Shown here piece after piece: positions 15,948 to 23,645 of a DNA stretch of 29,091 nucleotides. The stretch lies in the NCBI GenBank assembly GCA_964537285.1, contig CAZHZT010000071.1, forward strand, positions 1 to 29,091. Reading direction: 5' to 3'. The DNA is from CAZHZT01 sp964537285 (GTDB lineage Bacteria > Bacteroidota > Bacteroidia > Chitinophagales > Saprospiraceae). The first letter of the stretch is position 1; every line of letters starts with the position of its first letter. Position numbers and translations under genes: made by a program. The notes under the pieces are model-generated. The model worked only from the letters and a program-made list of their open reading frames with translations, was not told where the DNA came from and made no database searches.

Positions 15948-17507
15948 ATGCCAGTTAGAATGGAAAAAGACGACCCGCAACAACAGGGCGGGCAGGATGG
16001 TGGCCGTTCATCCGGTAGAGGTCGGGGGATAGGGCCCATTTTAAAACTACTTCCGCTTATTTTATTGTTTTTGTTTAAGCGGCCAAAACTTACCATTCCC
16101 ATTTTACTCGTTGCCGGGGTGCTTTACTATTTTGGTTTCTTCGATGCTTTTCTTGGAGGAGGAGGGAGTGATAATGATAATTCGCTCTATTCCTTTGGTG
16201 CAACGCTCGACCAGGAACGCTATGATAAAACCGATGTATTTGAACCATTAGCTACATCTTATGGAAGTTATAATCGTATTCCTGGCAGAGTGAGCCTCGA
16301 AAAATATGCTCCTAAAAGAGGACATCAGGGTAGACAAGGTTCCTGTGTAGGCTGGGCGAGTGCCTATGCTGCCAGAACTATTCTTGAATCAGCAGCTAAT
16401 AACTCAGATCCCGATCGAACGGCTTTTAGCCCTTCTTTCCTTTATAACCAGATCGCCTTACCAAATTGCCAGGGGGCCTATATGACGGATGCTATGCAAA
16501 AAATGACCCAGATAGGAGCCGTACCATTTTCTGAATTTGGTTATGACGAGCGTACCTGTAGACAGGCTCCTAGCCCTGTTTTGAAAAGAGAAGCTCAGAG
16601 CTATCGGATCAAAGGTTATAATCGCCTTTCAATGGATCATAATAAGTATGAACCTGATTTGAACGGTATTCGCCAGCATTTGGCTCAGGGAGCTCCCGTC
16701 GTGATTGGAATGCAGGTAGGAGGAACTTTTATGAATCAAATGCGCGGGAAAAAGATCTGGAATCCTAATGGCCGGGATCGTTCTCTTGCTGGTTTTAGCG
16801 GGCATGCAATGTGCGCCATTGGCTATGATGACAACTATGAAGGAGGAGCTTTTCAAATCATGAACTCCTGGGGAGAAGATTGGGGAGATGATGGCATTGC
16901 ATGGGTTCGTTATAAAGATTTTCAATACTTTGTTAAGGAAGCTTATGGAATCTATCCAATGGGTTCGGGAGAAAAATACGATAAAACTAAGCTCGGTGTT
17001 GAGTTTGGTTTGATCAATAATGCTACTCGGCAACCCATCGCTCTTTCCCAGGCGAGTGAAAGAGTTTTTAGAACTACATCTCCTCTTAAAAAAGGGGACA
17101 AGTTTAAAGTCTTATTCGCCAATTCTATTGAGTGCTATGTATATGTCTTTGGACAAGAAACGGATGGCTCGAGTTATGTGCTCTTTCCTTATACACCTAA
17201 GCATTCCCCGTATTGCGGGATTACAGGGGCAAGACTTTTTCCGAAAGACTATTCAATGACGCTTGATGATATTGGCAATCGCGATTATATCGCTATTATT
17301 GTTTCTAAGCAAGAATTGAATTACGAGCAGCTCAATCAGTACATTACTCAAAGCCGGCAAAGTGACTATGCTTCTAAAGTAAAAGAAGTGCTGGCTCAGG
17401 TAGAAATACCACAGGTGAGGTTTGATGTAGGCCGTACTGTAAAATTTGAAGCGGATGCCTCTGATAAAGTTACCGTAGGTATGGTCATTGAAATAAATAA
17501 AAATTAA
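15948..17507 (+). CDS. Membrane-anchored papain-like (C1A) cysteine peptidase with DUF4384-like tail
   Basis: A 519-residue protein. Residues 1-30 are hydrophilic and Gly/Arg/Gln-rich. Two hydrophobic stretches follow (about 31-43 and 48-68), anchoring the enzyme in the membrane instead of a cleaved signal peptide. The papain core shows the oxyanion Gln127 and nucleophile Cys133 (HQGRQGSCVGWASAYA), His286 (GFSGHAMCAIGYDD) and Asn306 (IMNSWGEDWGDDG); the Trp after the catalytic Cys in papain is Val here. From about 370 on, the pattern KKGDKFKVLFANSIECYVYVF fits a DUF4384-like beta domain, often fused to peptidases in Bacteroidota. There is no inhibitory propeptide of the eukaryotic type. Its substrate is unknown. 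The ATG at 15948 is the first in frame. The next gene is also a peptidase, but two hairpins lie between. Confidence 0.9.
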   Translation: MPVRMEKDDPQQQGGQDGGRSSGRGRGIGPILKLLPLILLFLFKRPKLTIPILLVAGVLYYFGFFDAFLGGGGSDNDNSLYSFGATLDQERYDKTDVFEPLATSYGSYNRIPGRVSLEKYAPKRGHQGRQGSCVGWASAYAARTILESAANNSDPDRTAFSPSFLYNQIALPNCQGAYMTDAMQKMTQIGAVPFSEFGYDERTCRQAPSPVLKREAQSYRIKGYNRLSMDHNKYEPDLNGIRQHLAQGAPVVIGMQVGGTFMNQMRGKKIWNPNGRDRSLAGFSGHAMCAIGYDDNYEGGAFQIMNSWGEDWGDDGIAWVRYKDFQYFVKEAYGIYPMGSGEKYDKTKLGVEFGLINNATRQPIALSQASERVFRTTSPLKKGDKFKVLFANSIECYVYVFGQETDGSSYVLFPYTPKHSPYCGITGARLFPKDYSMTLDDIGNRDYIAIIVSKQELNYEQLNQYITQSRQSDYASKVKEVLAQVEIPQVRFDVGRTVKFEADASDKVTVGMVIEINKN

Positions 17508-17563
17508 GAAATTACAAGAGGGGGCCAAAGTGGTGTTTTTCCCTCGATAAGGAAACTTTGTTT

Positions 17564-17622
17564 GGAGAGCGCTTCTTTTTCGCGATTTTTCGAAGAAAAA
17601 TCGCGAAAAAGAAGCGCTCTCC
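17564..17622. terminator. 59-bp perfect palindrome downstream of the papain-like gene
   Basis: Arms of 28 bp (17564-17591 and 17595-17622) match perfectly around GAA, with core GGAGAGCGCTTC. No U tract follows directly, but the stem contains T5 and A5 runs. It could be a strong 3' stabilising hairpin, a terminator or a dispersed palindrome. Confidence 0.85.
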
Positions 17623-17639
17623 CGCAAAAAAATCCAGCC

Positions 17640-17687
17640 AAGGGCAAAAAACTATTTTTAGGATGCCCTTTTAGCCTTTTTTCTTTC
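17640..17687 (+). terminator. Terminator-like hairpin just before the S9 peptidase gene
   Basis: AAGGGCA (17640-17646) pairs with TGCCCTT (17664-17670), with an inner AAAAA/TTTTT stem, and is followed by TTTAGCCTTTTTT. It ends about 20-30 bp before the S9 start codon, with no obvious promoter in between, so it is either the last terminator of the upstream gene or an attenuator in the S9 leader. Confidence 0.6.
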
Positions 17688-17706
17688 ATCTTTAACCCAC
17701 GTTCTT

Positions 17707-20478
17707 ATGAACCGTTCTGCTTTTATATTACTTTTTGCAATTATCGTTTTTCCTTATACTGCATTCAGCCAAAACAAGAAAATTTTAAATCACGATGCTT
17801 TTGATGTCTGGAAAAGCATAGAAAATGTACGCATTTCGAATGATGGACGTTGGGTTTCTTATGTGCTCCAACCAGGTGAAGGCAATGAAGAAGTTTTTCT
17901 GTGGGATGCGGAAAAACAAGAGGAGCGCTCTTTTGTAAGAGCTTCCGAACCTGTTTTCCCCGGAAAGGAATGGTTGGTCTTCAAAATTCAGGCACATGTG
18001 GATACCATAAAGATGCTTCGCAGGAAAAAGGTGAAGAAAGAAAACCTACCACTGGATACACTGGCCATTTATAATGTTAAAAGGAAAGAACTGCTAAAAA
18101 TCCCAGGCCTAAAATCCTTGAAAACACCTGATGATTGGGGGGGATGGATCGCTTTTGTTCGCGAAATTGAAGTGGAAAAGATTGAAAAAGATACCGTTAA
18201 AAAGACAGAAAAGCTAGAGCAGTTAGTGGTTTATGATCTTGCCAAGAAACGGGAAGCTCAAATCATTCCGAATGTAAAAGATTATCAGTTCGCCGAGAAA
18301 GCTCCTTATCTTTTGTTTCATAGCGAAAATGAAGATTCTACTTTTCAACAGGGAGTGTATTGGTATGATTTAAAAGCTGATCGCTTAAAAGCGTTAAAAC
18401 AAGATGAAGGAAAGTACAAAAAACTCTCTCTTCATGAATCAGGTACAAAGGTGGCGTTTTTGGCGGATACAGATACCACAAAAGCCAGAGTGCGCCCATT
18501 TGAATTATACTATTGGGAGCGTTCGCTTGAAGAGATAAAGAAGGTAACAGGTCCTTCTGCATCTTTCTTTAATGAAGAATGGAGGATTCACGAAGAAGGA
18601 AACCTGTCTTTTTCAAAAAATGGAGAAAAGTTGTTTTTCGGAATTGCGCCTCCACCCGTTTTACAGGATACTGCTTTGTTGCCGGAGGAAATTGTTGAAG
18701 TTGAAGTGTGGACTTATAAGGATGCTCGCCTTTATCCGCAGCAAAATGTCAATGCCGATAGAGAACGTAAAAGAACTTTTAGATCCGTATTCAATATTAA
18801 AAACAATCAACTGATTGCATTAGCCGATGAAACGTGTCCGGAAGTGCGATTAGGAGATGAAGGGGATGCAAATTTTTATATGGGGTATAATGAAATGCCT
18901 TATCTGGAAAGGGTCTCCTGGGAAGGTTTTCCTTCTTACAAGGATTATTATATTATAGATGGACAAAGTGGGAAGAAGGAACTTGTTTTAAAAGAAGAAA
19001 TGGCTACTCCCTCCTTGTCTCCAAAAGGAAAATATATCTATTGGTATGCACGTCGTGATTCGGCCTGGATGACAATGGAGGTTGAAAAAAAGGAAAAGGT
19101 ACAAATCACTACTAACGAAGAGGTGCTCTTTTACGACGAACTTTCGGATTATCCCAACTTCCCTTCGGCCTATGGCACCACGGGCTGGATGGCTGACGAT
19201 AAAGCCGTTTTAATTAATGATCGTTTTGATATCTGGAAAATTGACCCTGCAGGGGGCTTCAGGCCTGTGAATCTTACCAATCAACGTGAAAATCGTATTT
19301 CCTGCCGCTACCTTCGCCTTGATCGGGAGAAACGCTTCTTTGAAGAAGATGACAAGATACTGTTGTTGCTGCATCATGAAGATACCCATGAAGAAGGTTA
19401 TGCCTGGCTGGATTTAGCTAGCGGTGAGATGGAACGCTTGGAATGGGGGCCATTTCGTTTTTCTTCACGACCTGTAAAAGCTAAAGAGGCAGAGCGCTAT
19501 ATTTTTACCAAGGAGAGTTTTGACTTGTTTCCGGATTTACTTTATACAAAAGACTTCGTCGAAACGAATCAAATTAGTAAGGCTAACCCTCAACAAAGCG
19601 AATACCGTTGGGGAAATGTGGAATTATACGAGTGGACTGCTCTTGATGGTCAACGCTTGAATGGTTTGCTGGTGAAACCAGAAGACTTTGATCCTTCGAA
19701 GAAATACCCAATGATCGTTTATTTCTATGAAAGGAGTTCTAGAGGGCTCCACCGGCACAGGGCACCTGAACCTCACCGGTCCACGATCAACTTTTCTTTT
19801 TACACCAGCCGTGGTTATTTAATTTTTAATCCGGATGTTCCTTACAGAGTAGGTTATCCCGGGGAAAGTGCCTACAATTCTGTTGTGTCGGGCGTAACTT
19901 CATTGATAAATGAAGGGTTTGTGGATTCAGAGCGTATAGGTGCGCAGGGGCACAGCTGGGGCGGTTATCAGGTAGCTTATTTGGCTACTCGAACAGATAT
20001 TTTTAAGTGTATTGAATCTGGTGCTCCTGTTGTGAATATGACGAGTGCTTATGGAGGGATTCGCTGGAGGTCTGGTTTGAGCAGGATGTTTCAGTATGAG
20101 CATTCACAAAGCCGAATTGGTGGAACACTTTGGGAAAAGCCATTGAGGTATATCGAAAACTCGCCCTTATTTTTCCTGGATAAAGTTAATACGCCCATTT
20201 TAATTTTACATAATGATAAAGATGGAGCTGTGCCCTGGTATCAAGGCATAGAGTTCTTCGTTGGTCTGCGACGTTTGGGCAAACCAGCCTGGATGTTAAA
20301 TTACAATAATGAGCCTCACTGGCCTGTAAAGCTCCAAAACCGGAAGGATTTCCAAAAGCGGATGCAGCAATTTTTTGATTATTATCTCCTGGATGCTCCA
20401 ATGCCTAAGTGGATGCAAAAAGGAGTACCTGCTTTGGAAAAAGGGATAAAGCAAGGGTTGGAGTTAATTGGAGAATAG
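17707..20478 (+). CDS. Secreted S9-family (prolyl oligopeptidase-like) serine peptidase
   Basis: A 923-residue protein with a signal peptide (1-22, ending AFSQ), so probably periplasmic. The N-terminal two thirds show repeated WxAD, YWYDL and VSYVL-type blades expected of a beta-propeller that gates access to short peptides. The C-terminal alpha/beta-hydrolase domain has the nucleophile Ser750 in GHSWGGY, the acid Asp839 in HNDKDGAVPW and His871 in NEPHWP, in the right order and spacing. The oxyanion-region sequence YPMIVYFYERSS also fits. It is longer than cytosolic oligopeptidases and matches the large S9 peptidases of Bacteroidota. The start at 17707 gives a normal signal peptide. It ends 73 bp before the MATE relic. 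Likely role: peptide scavenging outside the inner membrane (inference). Confidence 0.93.
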   Translation: MNRSAFILLFAIIVFPYTAFSQNKKILNHDAFDVWKSIENVRISNDGRWVSYVLQPGEGNEEVFLWDAEKQEERSFVRASEPVFPGKEWLVFKIQAHVDTIKMLRRKKVKKENLPLDTLAIYNVKRKELLKIPGLKSLKTPDDWGGWIAFVREIEVEKIEKDTVKKTEKLEQLVVYDLAKKREAQIIPNVKDYQFAEKAPYLLFHSENEDSTFQQGVYWYDLKADRLKALKQDEGKYKKLSLHESGTKVAFLADTDTTKARVRPFELYYWERSLEEIKKVTGPSASFFNEEWRIHEEGNLSFSKNGEKLFFGIAPPPVLQDTALLPEEIVEVEVWTYKDARLYPQQNVNADRERKRTFRSVFNIKNNQLIALADETCPEVRLGDEGDANFYMGYNEMPYLERVSWEGFPSYKDYYIIDGQSGKKELVLKEEMATPSLSPKGKYIYWYARRDSAWMTMEVEKKEKVQITTNEEVLFYDELSDYPNFPSAYGTTGWMADDKAVLINDRFDIWKIDPAGGFRPVNLTNQRENRISCRYLRLDREKRFFEEDDKILLLLHHEDTHEEGYAWLDLASGEMERLEWGPFRFSSRPVKAKEAERYIFTKESFDLFPDLLYTKDFVETNQISKANPQQSEYRWGNVELYEWTALDGQRLNGLLVKPEDFDPSKKYPMIVYFYERSSRGLHRHRAPEPHRSTINFSFYTSRGYLIFNPDVPYRVGYPGESAYNSVVSGVTSLINEGFVDSERIGAQGHSWGGYQVAYLATRTDIFKCIESGAPVVNMTSAYGGIRWRSGLSRMFQYEHSQSRIGGTLWEKPLRYIENSPLFFLDKVNTPILILHNDKDGAVPWYQGIEFFVGLRRLGKPAWMLNYNNEPHWPVKLQNRKDFQKRMQQFFDYYLLDAPMPKWMQKGVPALEKGIKQGLELIGE

Positions 20479-20551
20479 TTGAATCATTTTGGGGTTCCGG
20501 ATGTTTGAGCAGGTGTAATGCTTTTTGCTTCCTGAATACCACATAGAATTA

Positions 20552-21184
20552 ATGAAAAAGCTACTTTCCCTCATTTGGGAATCTATCACTCATCCGGAGG
20601 GAGATTATACGAACCTTAGTATCAACAAGGCAATATTTCTGCTTTCTGTTCCCATGGTATTAGAAATGACCATGGAAGGCCTCTTCGGAGTCGTGGATGC
20701 TTATTTTGTTGGAATGATCAATAATGAGGCAGTCACTACAATAGGGTTGACAGAAACAGTCAATCATATTGTCTATTCCCTTGCATTAGGAATTAGTATT
20801 GCTGCAACAGCCATGGTGGCAAGGCGTACCGGCGAAATTATTTATTATAAATACCCTTTTTTTTATCGGGCTATTTACCAGTGATGCCGTGGCCGTGAAA
20901 TCAGGAGCATTATGCCTTCAGATAATCAGTGCCAGTTATTTTGTATATGCTTATGGGATGGTCTTAGGGTAGGCATTTGGGGTGCAGGAAATACGCGCAC
21001 TCCTACGATTGTTAATTTAATTAGCTACCGGTTAGTTGAAATTCCATTGGCGTGGACGATGGCTGTCTTGCTGGGATGGGGTCCCGTTGGTGTATATTGG
21101 GCAATTGCTTTTAGTGACTCTATAATGGCAATAATGTGTATTTGGATATTTCGGAAGGGGAGGTGGAAGTCAGTGAGTATTTAA
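20552..21184 (+). pseudogene. Decayed MATE-family multidrug/sodium efflux transporter
   Basis: The 5' part (from ATG 20552) encodes a normal MATE N-terminus: SINKAIFLLSVPMVLEMTMEGLFGVVDAYFVG and AATAMVARRTGE. At about 20838 the sequence jumps to a late part of the family (FIGLFTSDAVAVKSGALCLQ, read in another frame from about 20860), so roughly 200 residues are missing. Then TAG (20970-20972) interrupts YGMVLG-AF where Gln is usual, and a one-base loss follows before GAGNTRTPT. The 3' part, 20912-21184, still reads GNTRTPTIVNLISYRLVEIPLAW to the stop. Deletion, nonsense mutation and frameshift together mean no transporter is made. Recent decay is suggested by the good conservation of the remaining text. 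Confidence 0.9.
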
Positions 21185-21252
21185 TACTCTGGAACATAAG
21201 TTAATGAATATTTTGAACGAAGGGATTTTTTTCAACATGCCAAAAAATATAT

Positions 21253-21280
21253 GCATAACCTGTCCCGAATGCGTTCGGGA
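21253..21280. repeat. Core of the GTCCCGAATGC repeat, second copy
   Basis: Matches 9373-9400 at 26 of 28 positions (GCATAAC, then TGTCCCGAATGC, then TTCGGGA). The wider palindrome seen at 9321-9463 is only partly recognisable here (T run to the left), so this looks like a truncated or eroded copy. Confidence 0.75.
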
Positions 21281-21320
21281 GTCTCAATGGCGTCAACCAA
21301 AGCTCTTTATACCTTTATAG

Positions 21321-21429
21321 CCCGGTACTTTAGTGCCGGGAGAATAATCGCCAGGTTGGGCTTTAGCCCCTTTGTTATTGATAGGCTAAAGCCCCGACAA
21401 ATCTTAAACTCCCCCTAGCGCTAAAGCGC
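21321..21429. repeat. Cluster of hairpins sharing a CTTTAG/CTAAAG core
   Basis: Three inverted repeats stand in a row: CCCGGTAC/GTGCCGGG (21321-21340), an 11-bp pair at 21358-21368/21384-21394 built on GGGCTTTAGCC, and GCGCT/AGCGC around AA (21418-21429). Each has a TTTAG or CTAAA in or near its centre. They lie in the 485-bp spacer after the MATE relic, with no reading frame of note. Confidence 0.75.
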
Positions 21430-21535
21430 CAGGCAAAGAAAAAGCTTAAATTGACGATATTGAGCCTTAGCTATGGCGAGGTTTTTAACGAATTAAATCA
21501 ATTAATCGCTGAGAGTCGATTTTATTCCCTAATTT

Positions 21536-21571
21536 TATCATTTTGAAGTTCCAAACAATTTGTCAAAGAAC
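21536..21571 (-). repeat. Half copy (D) of the 109-bp palindromic element
   Basis: These 36 bases match the outer left arm of copies B and C, reverse complemented, with one mismatch. The sequence before it (21481-21535) shows no trace of the other arm, so the copy was truncated or formed from one arm only. Confidence 0.85.
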
Positions 21572-21669
21572 GATGTTTTTTACTTGTTTGAACAATATTT
21601 TGTTCATTTTAAGAATTTTACAGTTGTCGTTTTAATCGTTATGTGAAAAAACATATTAACCTTACTATT

Positions 21670-22857
21670 ATGAAAAAAATTGCATTAGTTCTAATTTGTT
21701 CTTTAGCGCTTACTTTTCTGGCTGAAGCTCAAGGAATCCAGTTTGTGGAAGATAAGTGGGAAAATGTTCTGAATTTAGCCAAAGAACAGGATAAATTAAT
21801 TTTCGTCGATGCCTACACAACCTGGTGTGGCCCTTGCAAGTGGATGTCTGCAAATGTTTTTCCGGAAGAATCCGTAGGAGCATTTTTCAATGCCGAGTTT
21901 ATAAATGTAAAAATGGATATGGAGAAAGGAGAAGGACTTGAGGTTGCCAAAACCTATAGTGTACGCGCATATCCGACCTTTTTATTCATAAATGGAGAAG
22001 GAGAACTGGTTCATAAAGGCATCGGAAGCCAGCCGGCAGAAAAATTTATTGAATTAGGAACAGCTGCTTCCGATCCTGATCGCCAATATGGGTCATTAAA
22101 AACGCGTTACGAAAAAGGAGATCGTCAAACGGATTTGATCAAAAACTATGCTTCTGCAGCTCGTGAAGTTGGTGACAAGAGCTATTCCGAAATCGTTATG
22201 AACTATTTGAAAGAGCAGAAAGATTGGGGAAGTCCTGAAAATGTAGCCTTCATTTATGATTTTATTCCCGATGATCCGTCTGCGGAGCTTTTTGAATATG
22301 TAGCCTCCAATAAAAAGGATTTCTATGATCAAATAGGTGAAAAGGAAGTAGATCAAAAGCTGGCAGATGCTATTTTAAATACAAAGCTAAGAGACCGAAC
22401 AGCTACTCCTGAAGGGACAGCAGAGGTAATGAGAGCAACATTTGAGGGCAAAAAAGCTGAAAAATACATCGCTCTTTACAACATGTACTATTACATGTAT
22501 AACAACCGAAGCGGTGAAAATACCGCTAAATTTGAAGAGGCAGCAATGAATTACCTGGGGAAATATTTGGATGAGGTAGGTGATAATTGGAGCCTGCTAA
22601 ATTCTATTGCCTGGTCATTTTACGAAAATGTAGATCGGGAAAAGTCACTAAAAGCGGCGGCCAAATGGGCGGAACGCTCAATAGAAATTGAAAACAATTA
22701 CTTCAATAATGATACAGCGGCTGCTATTTATTACAAATTAGGAGACAAGCAGAAGGCAATCAAATATGCTCAAAAAGCTATTGAACTAGCTGAAGCAGCC
22801 GGAGAAAGTCCTGAAGAAACTAAAAAGCTGCTTGAGAAAATCAATGCGCTTGATTAA
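21670..22857 (+). CDS. Exported thioredoxin-fold protein with C-terminal TPR-like helices
   Basis: A 395-residue protein with a signal peptide (1-21, AEAQ end). Residues about 28-130 form a thioredoxin fold with the redox pair Cys53-Cys56 in TTWCGPCKWM and the cis-proline region AYPTFLFINGEGEL (Pro102). The WCGPCK context is typical of reducing periplasmic thioredoxin-like proteins of Bacteroidota. The remaining 260 residues are helical; the last part carries TPR-type motifs (WAERSIEIENNYFNNDTAAAI and YKLGDKQKAIKYAQKAIELA), suggesting partner binding. An in-frame GTG nine codons earlier would spoil the signal peptide, so ATG 21670 is used. It probably acts in envelope disulfide exchange; the partner is unknown. 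It is monocistronic, closed by the hairpin at 22877. Confidence 0.88.
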   Translation: MKKIALVLICSLALTFLAEAQGIQFVEDKWENVLNLAKEQDKLIFVDAYTTWCGPCKWMSANVFPEESVGAFFNAEFINVKMDMEKGEGLEVAKTYSVRAYPTFLFINGEGELVHKGIGSQPAEKFIELGTAASDPDRQYGSLKTRYEKGDRQTDLIKNYASAAREVGDKSYSEIVMNYLKEQKDWGSPENVAFIYDFIPDDPSAELFEYVASNKKDFYDQIGEKEVDQKLADAILNTKLRDRTATPEGTAEVMRATFEGKKAEKYIALYNMYYYMYNNRSGENTAKFEEAAMNYLGKYLDEVGDNWSLLNSIAWSFYENVDREKSLKAAAKWAERSIEIENNYFNNDTAAAIYYKLGDKQKAIKYAQKAIELAEAAGESPEETKKLLEKINALD

Positions 22858-22876
22858 TAGGCACTATCGTCATAAT

Positions 22877-22936
22877 AAAAAAGAGTATTAAAAAGAGTTG
22901 GAAAACCTTTCTTTACCCTTGCCAATACTCTTTTTT
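22877..22936 (+). terminator. Terminator of the thioredoxin-like gene
   Basis: Perfect 13-bp arms AAAAAAGAGTATT (22877-22889) and AATACTCTTTTTT (22924-22936) enclose a 34-nt loop. Palindromic element C begins three bases further on. Confidence 0.75.
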
Positions 22937-22938
22937 AC

Positions 22939-23047
22939 GTTCTTTGACAAATTGTGTGGAACTTCAAAATGATAAGCCTTGAATGCCCTTGTGGCTGAAA
23001 GGGGTATCATTTTGAAGTTCCATTTTCCACAATTTATGTCAAAGAAC
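22939..23047 (+). repeat. 109-bp palindromic element, copy C
   Basis: The same as copy B except for four loop positions (B/C: A/G, T/G, T/G, T/G). Both arms are identical base for base to those of B. It has an apical sub-stem AGCC/GGCT. It sits between the thioredoxin-like gene terminator and the lrp promoter. Confidence 0.93.
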
Positions 23048-23096
23048 TCTTTTTTATAATATCTGCACTAAATTCATAAAAGTATTGCATTATTTT

Positions 23097-23127
23097 TTGG
23101 GAATTATCTTTTAACTCAATATCTTGC
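23097..23127 (+). promoter_or_regulatory. Candidate promoter of the lrp-type gene
   Basis: TTG (23097-23099), 20 bp, then TATCTTGC (23120-23127), one base off the TAnnTTTG box. The implied leader is only about 6-8 nt before ATG 23139. Confidence 0.5.
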
Positions 23128-23138
23128 CCCTTCTAATC

Positions 23139-23639
23139 ATGGATCAAACGCAAAACGCAAACCAAATGGTCATGAAGCTGGATAAGATCGATCTTAAAAT
23201 ATTGAAGATTTTACAAAACAATAGTAAAATCACAAACCTTGATCTTTCAAAAAAGATTGGGCTTTCTCCTGCTCCTACACTTGAACGTGTTAAGAAGCTG
23301 GAGCACTCCGGTATTATTGAAAGTTATCACGCGCAAGTTAACCCTCAATCAATAGGGTTGAACGTGCAAACTTTTGTGCTCGTTTCTCTGGCCTGGCATA
23401 AAGAGAATGCCCTGAATAACTTTCTTGAAAAAATCAAATTTGTTGAGGAAATCACCGAATGTTATATTATCACGGGTGAAGCCGACTTCTTAATGAAAAT
23501 TATCTGCCGGGATATCCCAATTTATGAGCAATTGCTTTTCAAAACACTTTCACAAATTGAAGAAATTGAGCACCTGAAAACACTGATGACCTTGTCAACA
23601 GTTAAGGATGTAAAAATTCTTCCTTTTACCTACGAGTAG
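23139..23639 (+). CDS. Lrp/AsnC-family transcriptional regulator
   Basis: A 166-residue DNA-binding protein. The N-terminal winged helix-turn-helix starts LDKIDLKILKILQNNSKITN, with the recognition region LSKKIGLSPAPTLERVKKLEHSGII (about 36-60). The C-terminal RAM ligand-binding domain follows (VQTFVLVSLAWHKENALNNF, then ITGEADFLMKIICRD). Length and order fit feast/famine regulators that sense amino acids as octamers. An in-frame TTG at 23124 is part of the candidate -7 box, so the ATG at 23139 is preferred. The stop is 6 bp before the TraB/GumN gene, so both are probably translated from one mRNA. The controlled genes cannot be read from the window. Confidence 0.93.
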   Translation: MDQTQNANQMVMKLDKIDLKILKILQNNSKITNLDLSKKIGLSPAPTLERVKKLEHSGIIESYHAQVNPQSIGLNVQTFVLVSLAWHKENALNNFLEKIKFVEEITECYIITGEADFLMKIICRDIPIYEQLLFKTLSQIEEIEHLKTLMTLSTVKDVKILPFTYE

Positions 23640-23645
23640 AAACCT

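Noticed and set aside
17504..17804. Open frames on both strands through 17564-17622
   Set aside because: They mirror each other because the DNA is a perfect palindrome; neither resembles a protein.
21643..21669. GTG start for the thioredoxin-like protein
   Set aside because: It would add nine polar residues before a standard signal peptide.
23124..23138. TTG start for the lrp-type gene
   Set aside because: It overlaps the candidate -7 box; the ATG at 23139 gives the normal family start.
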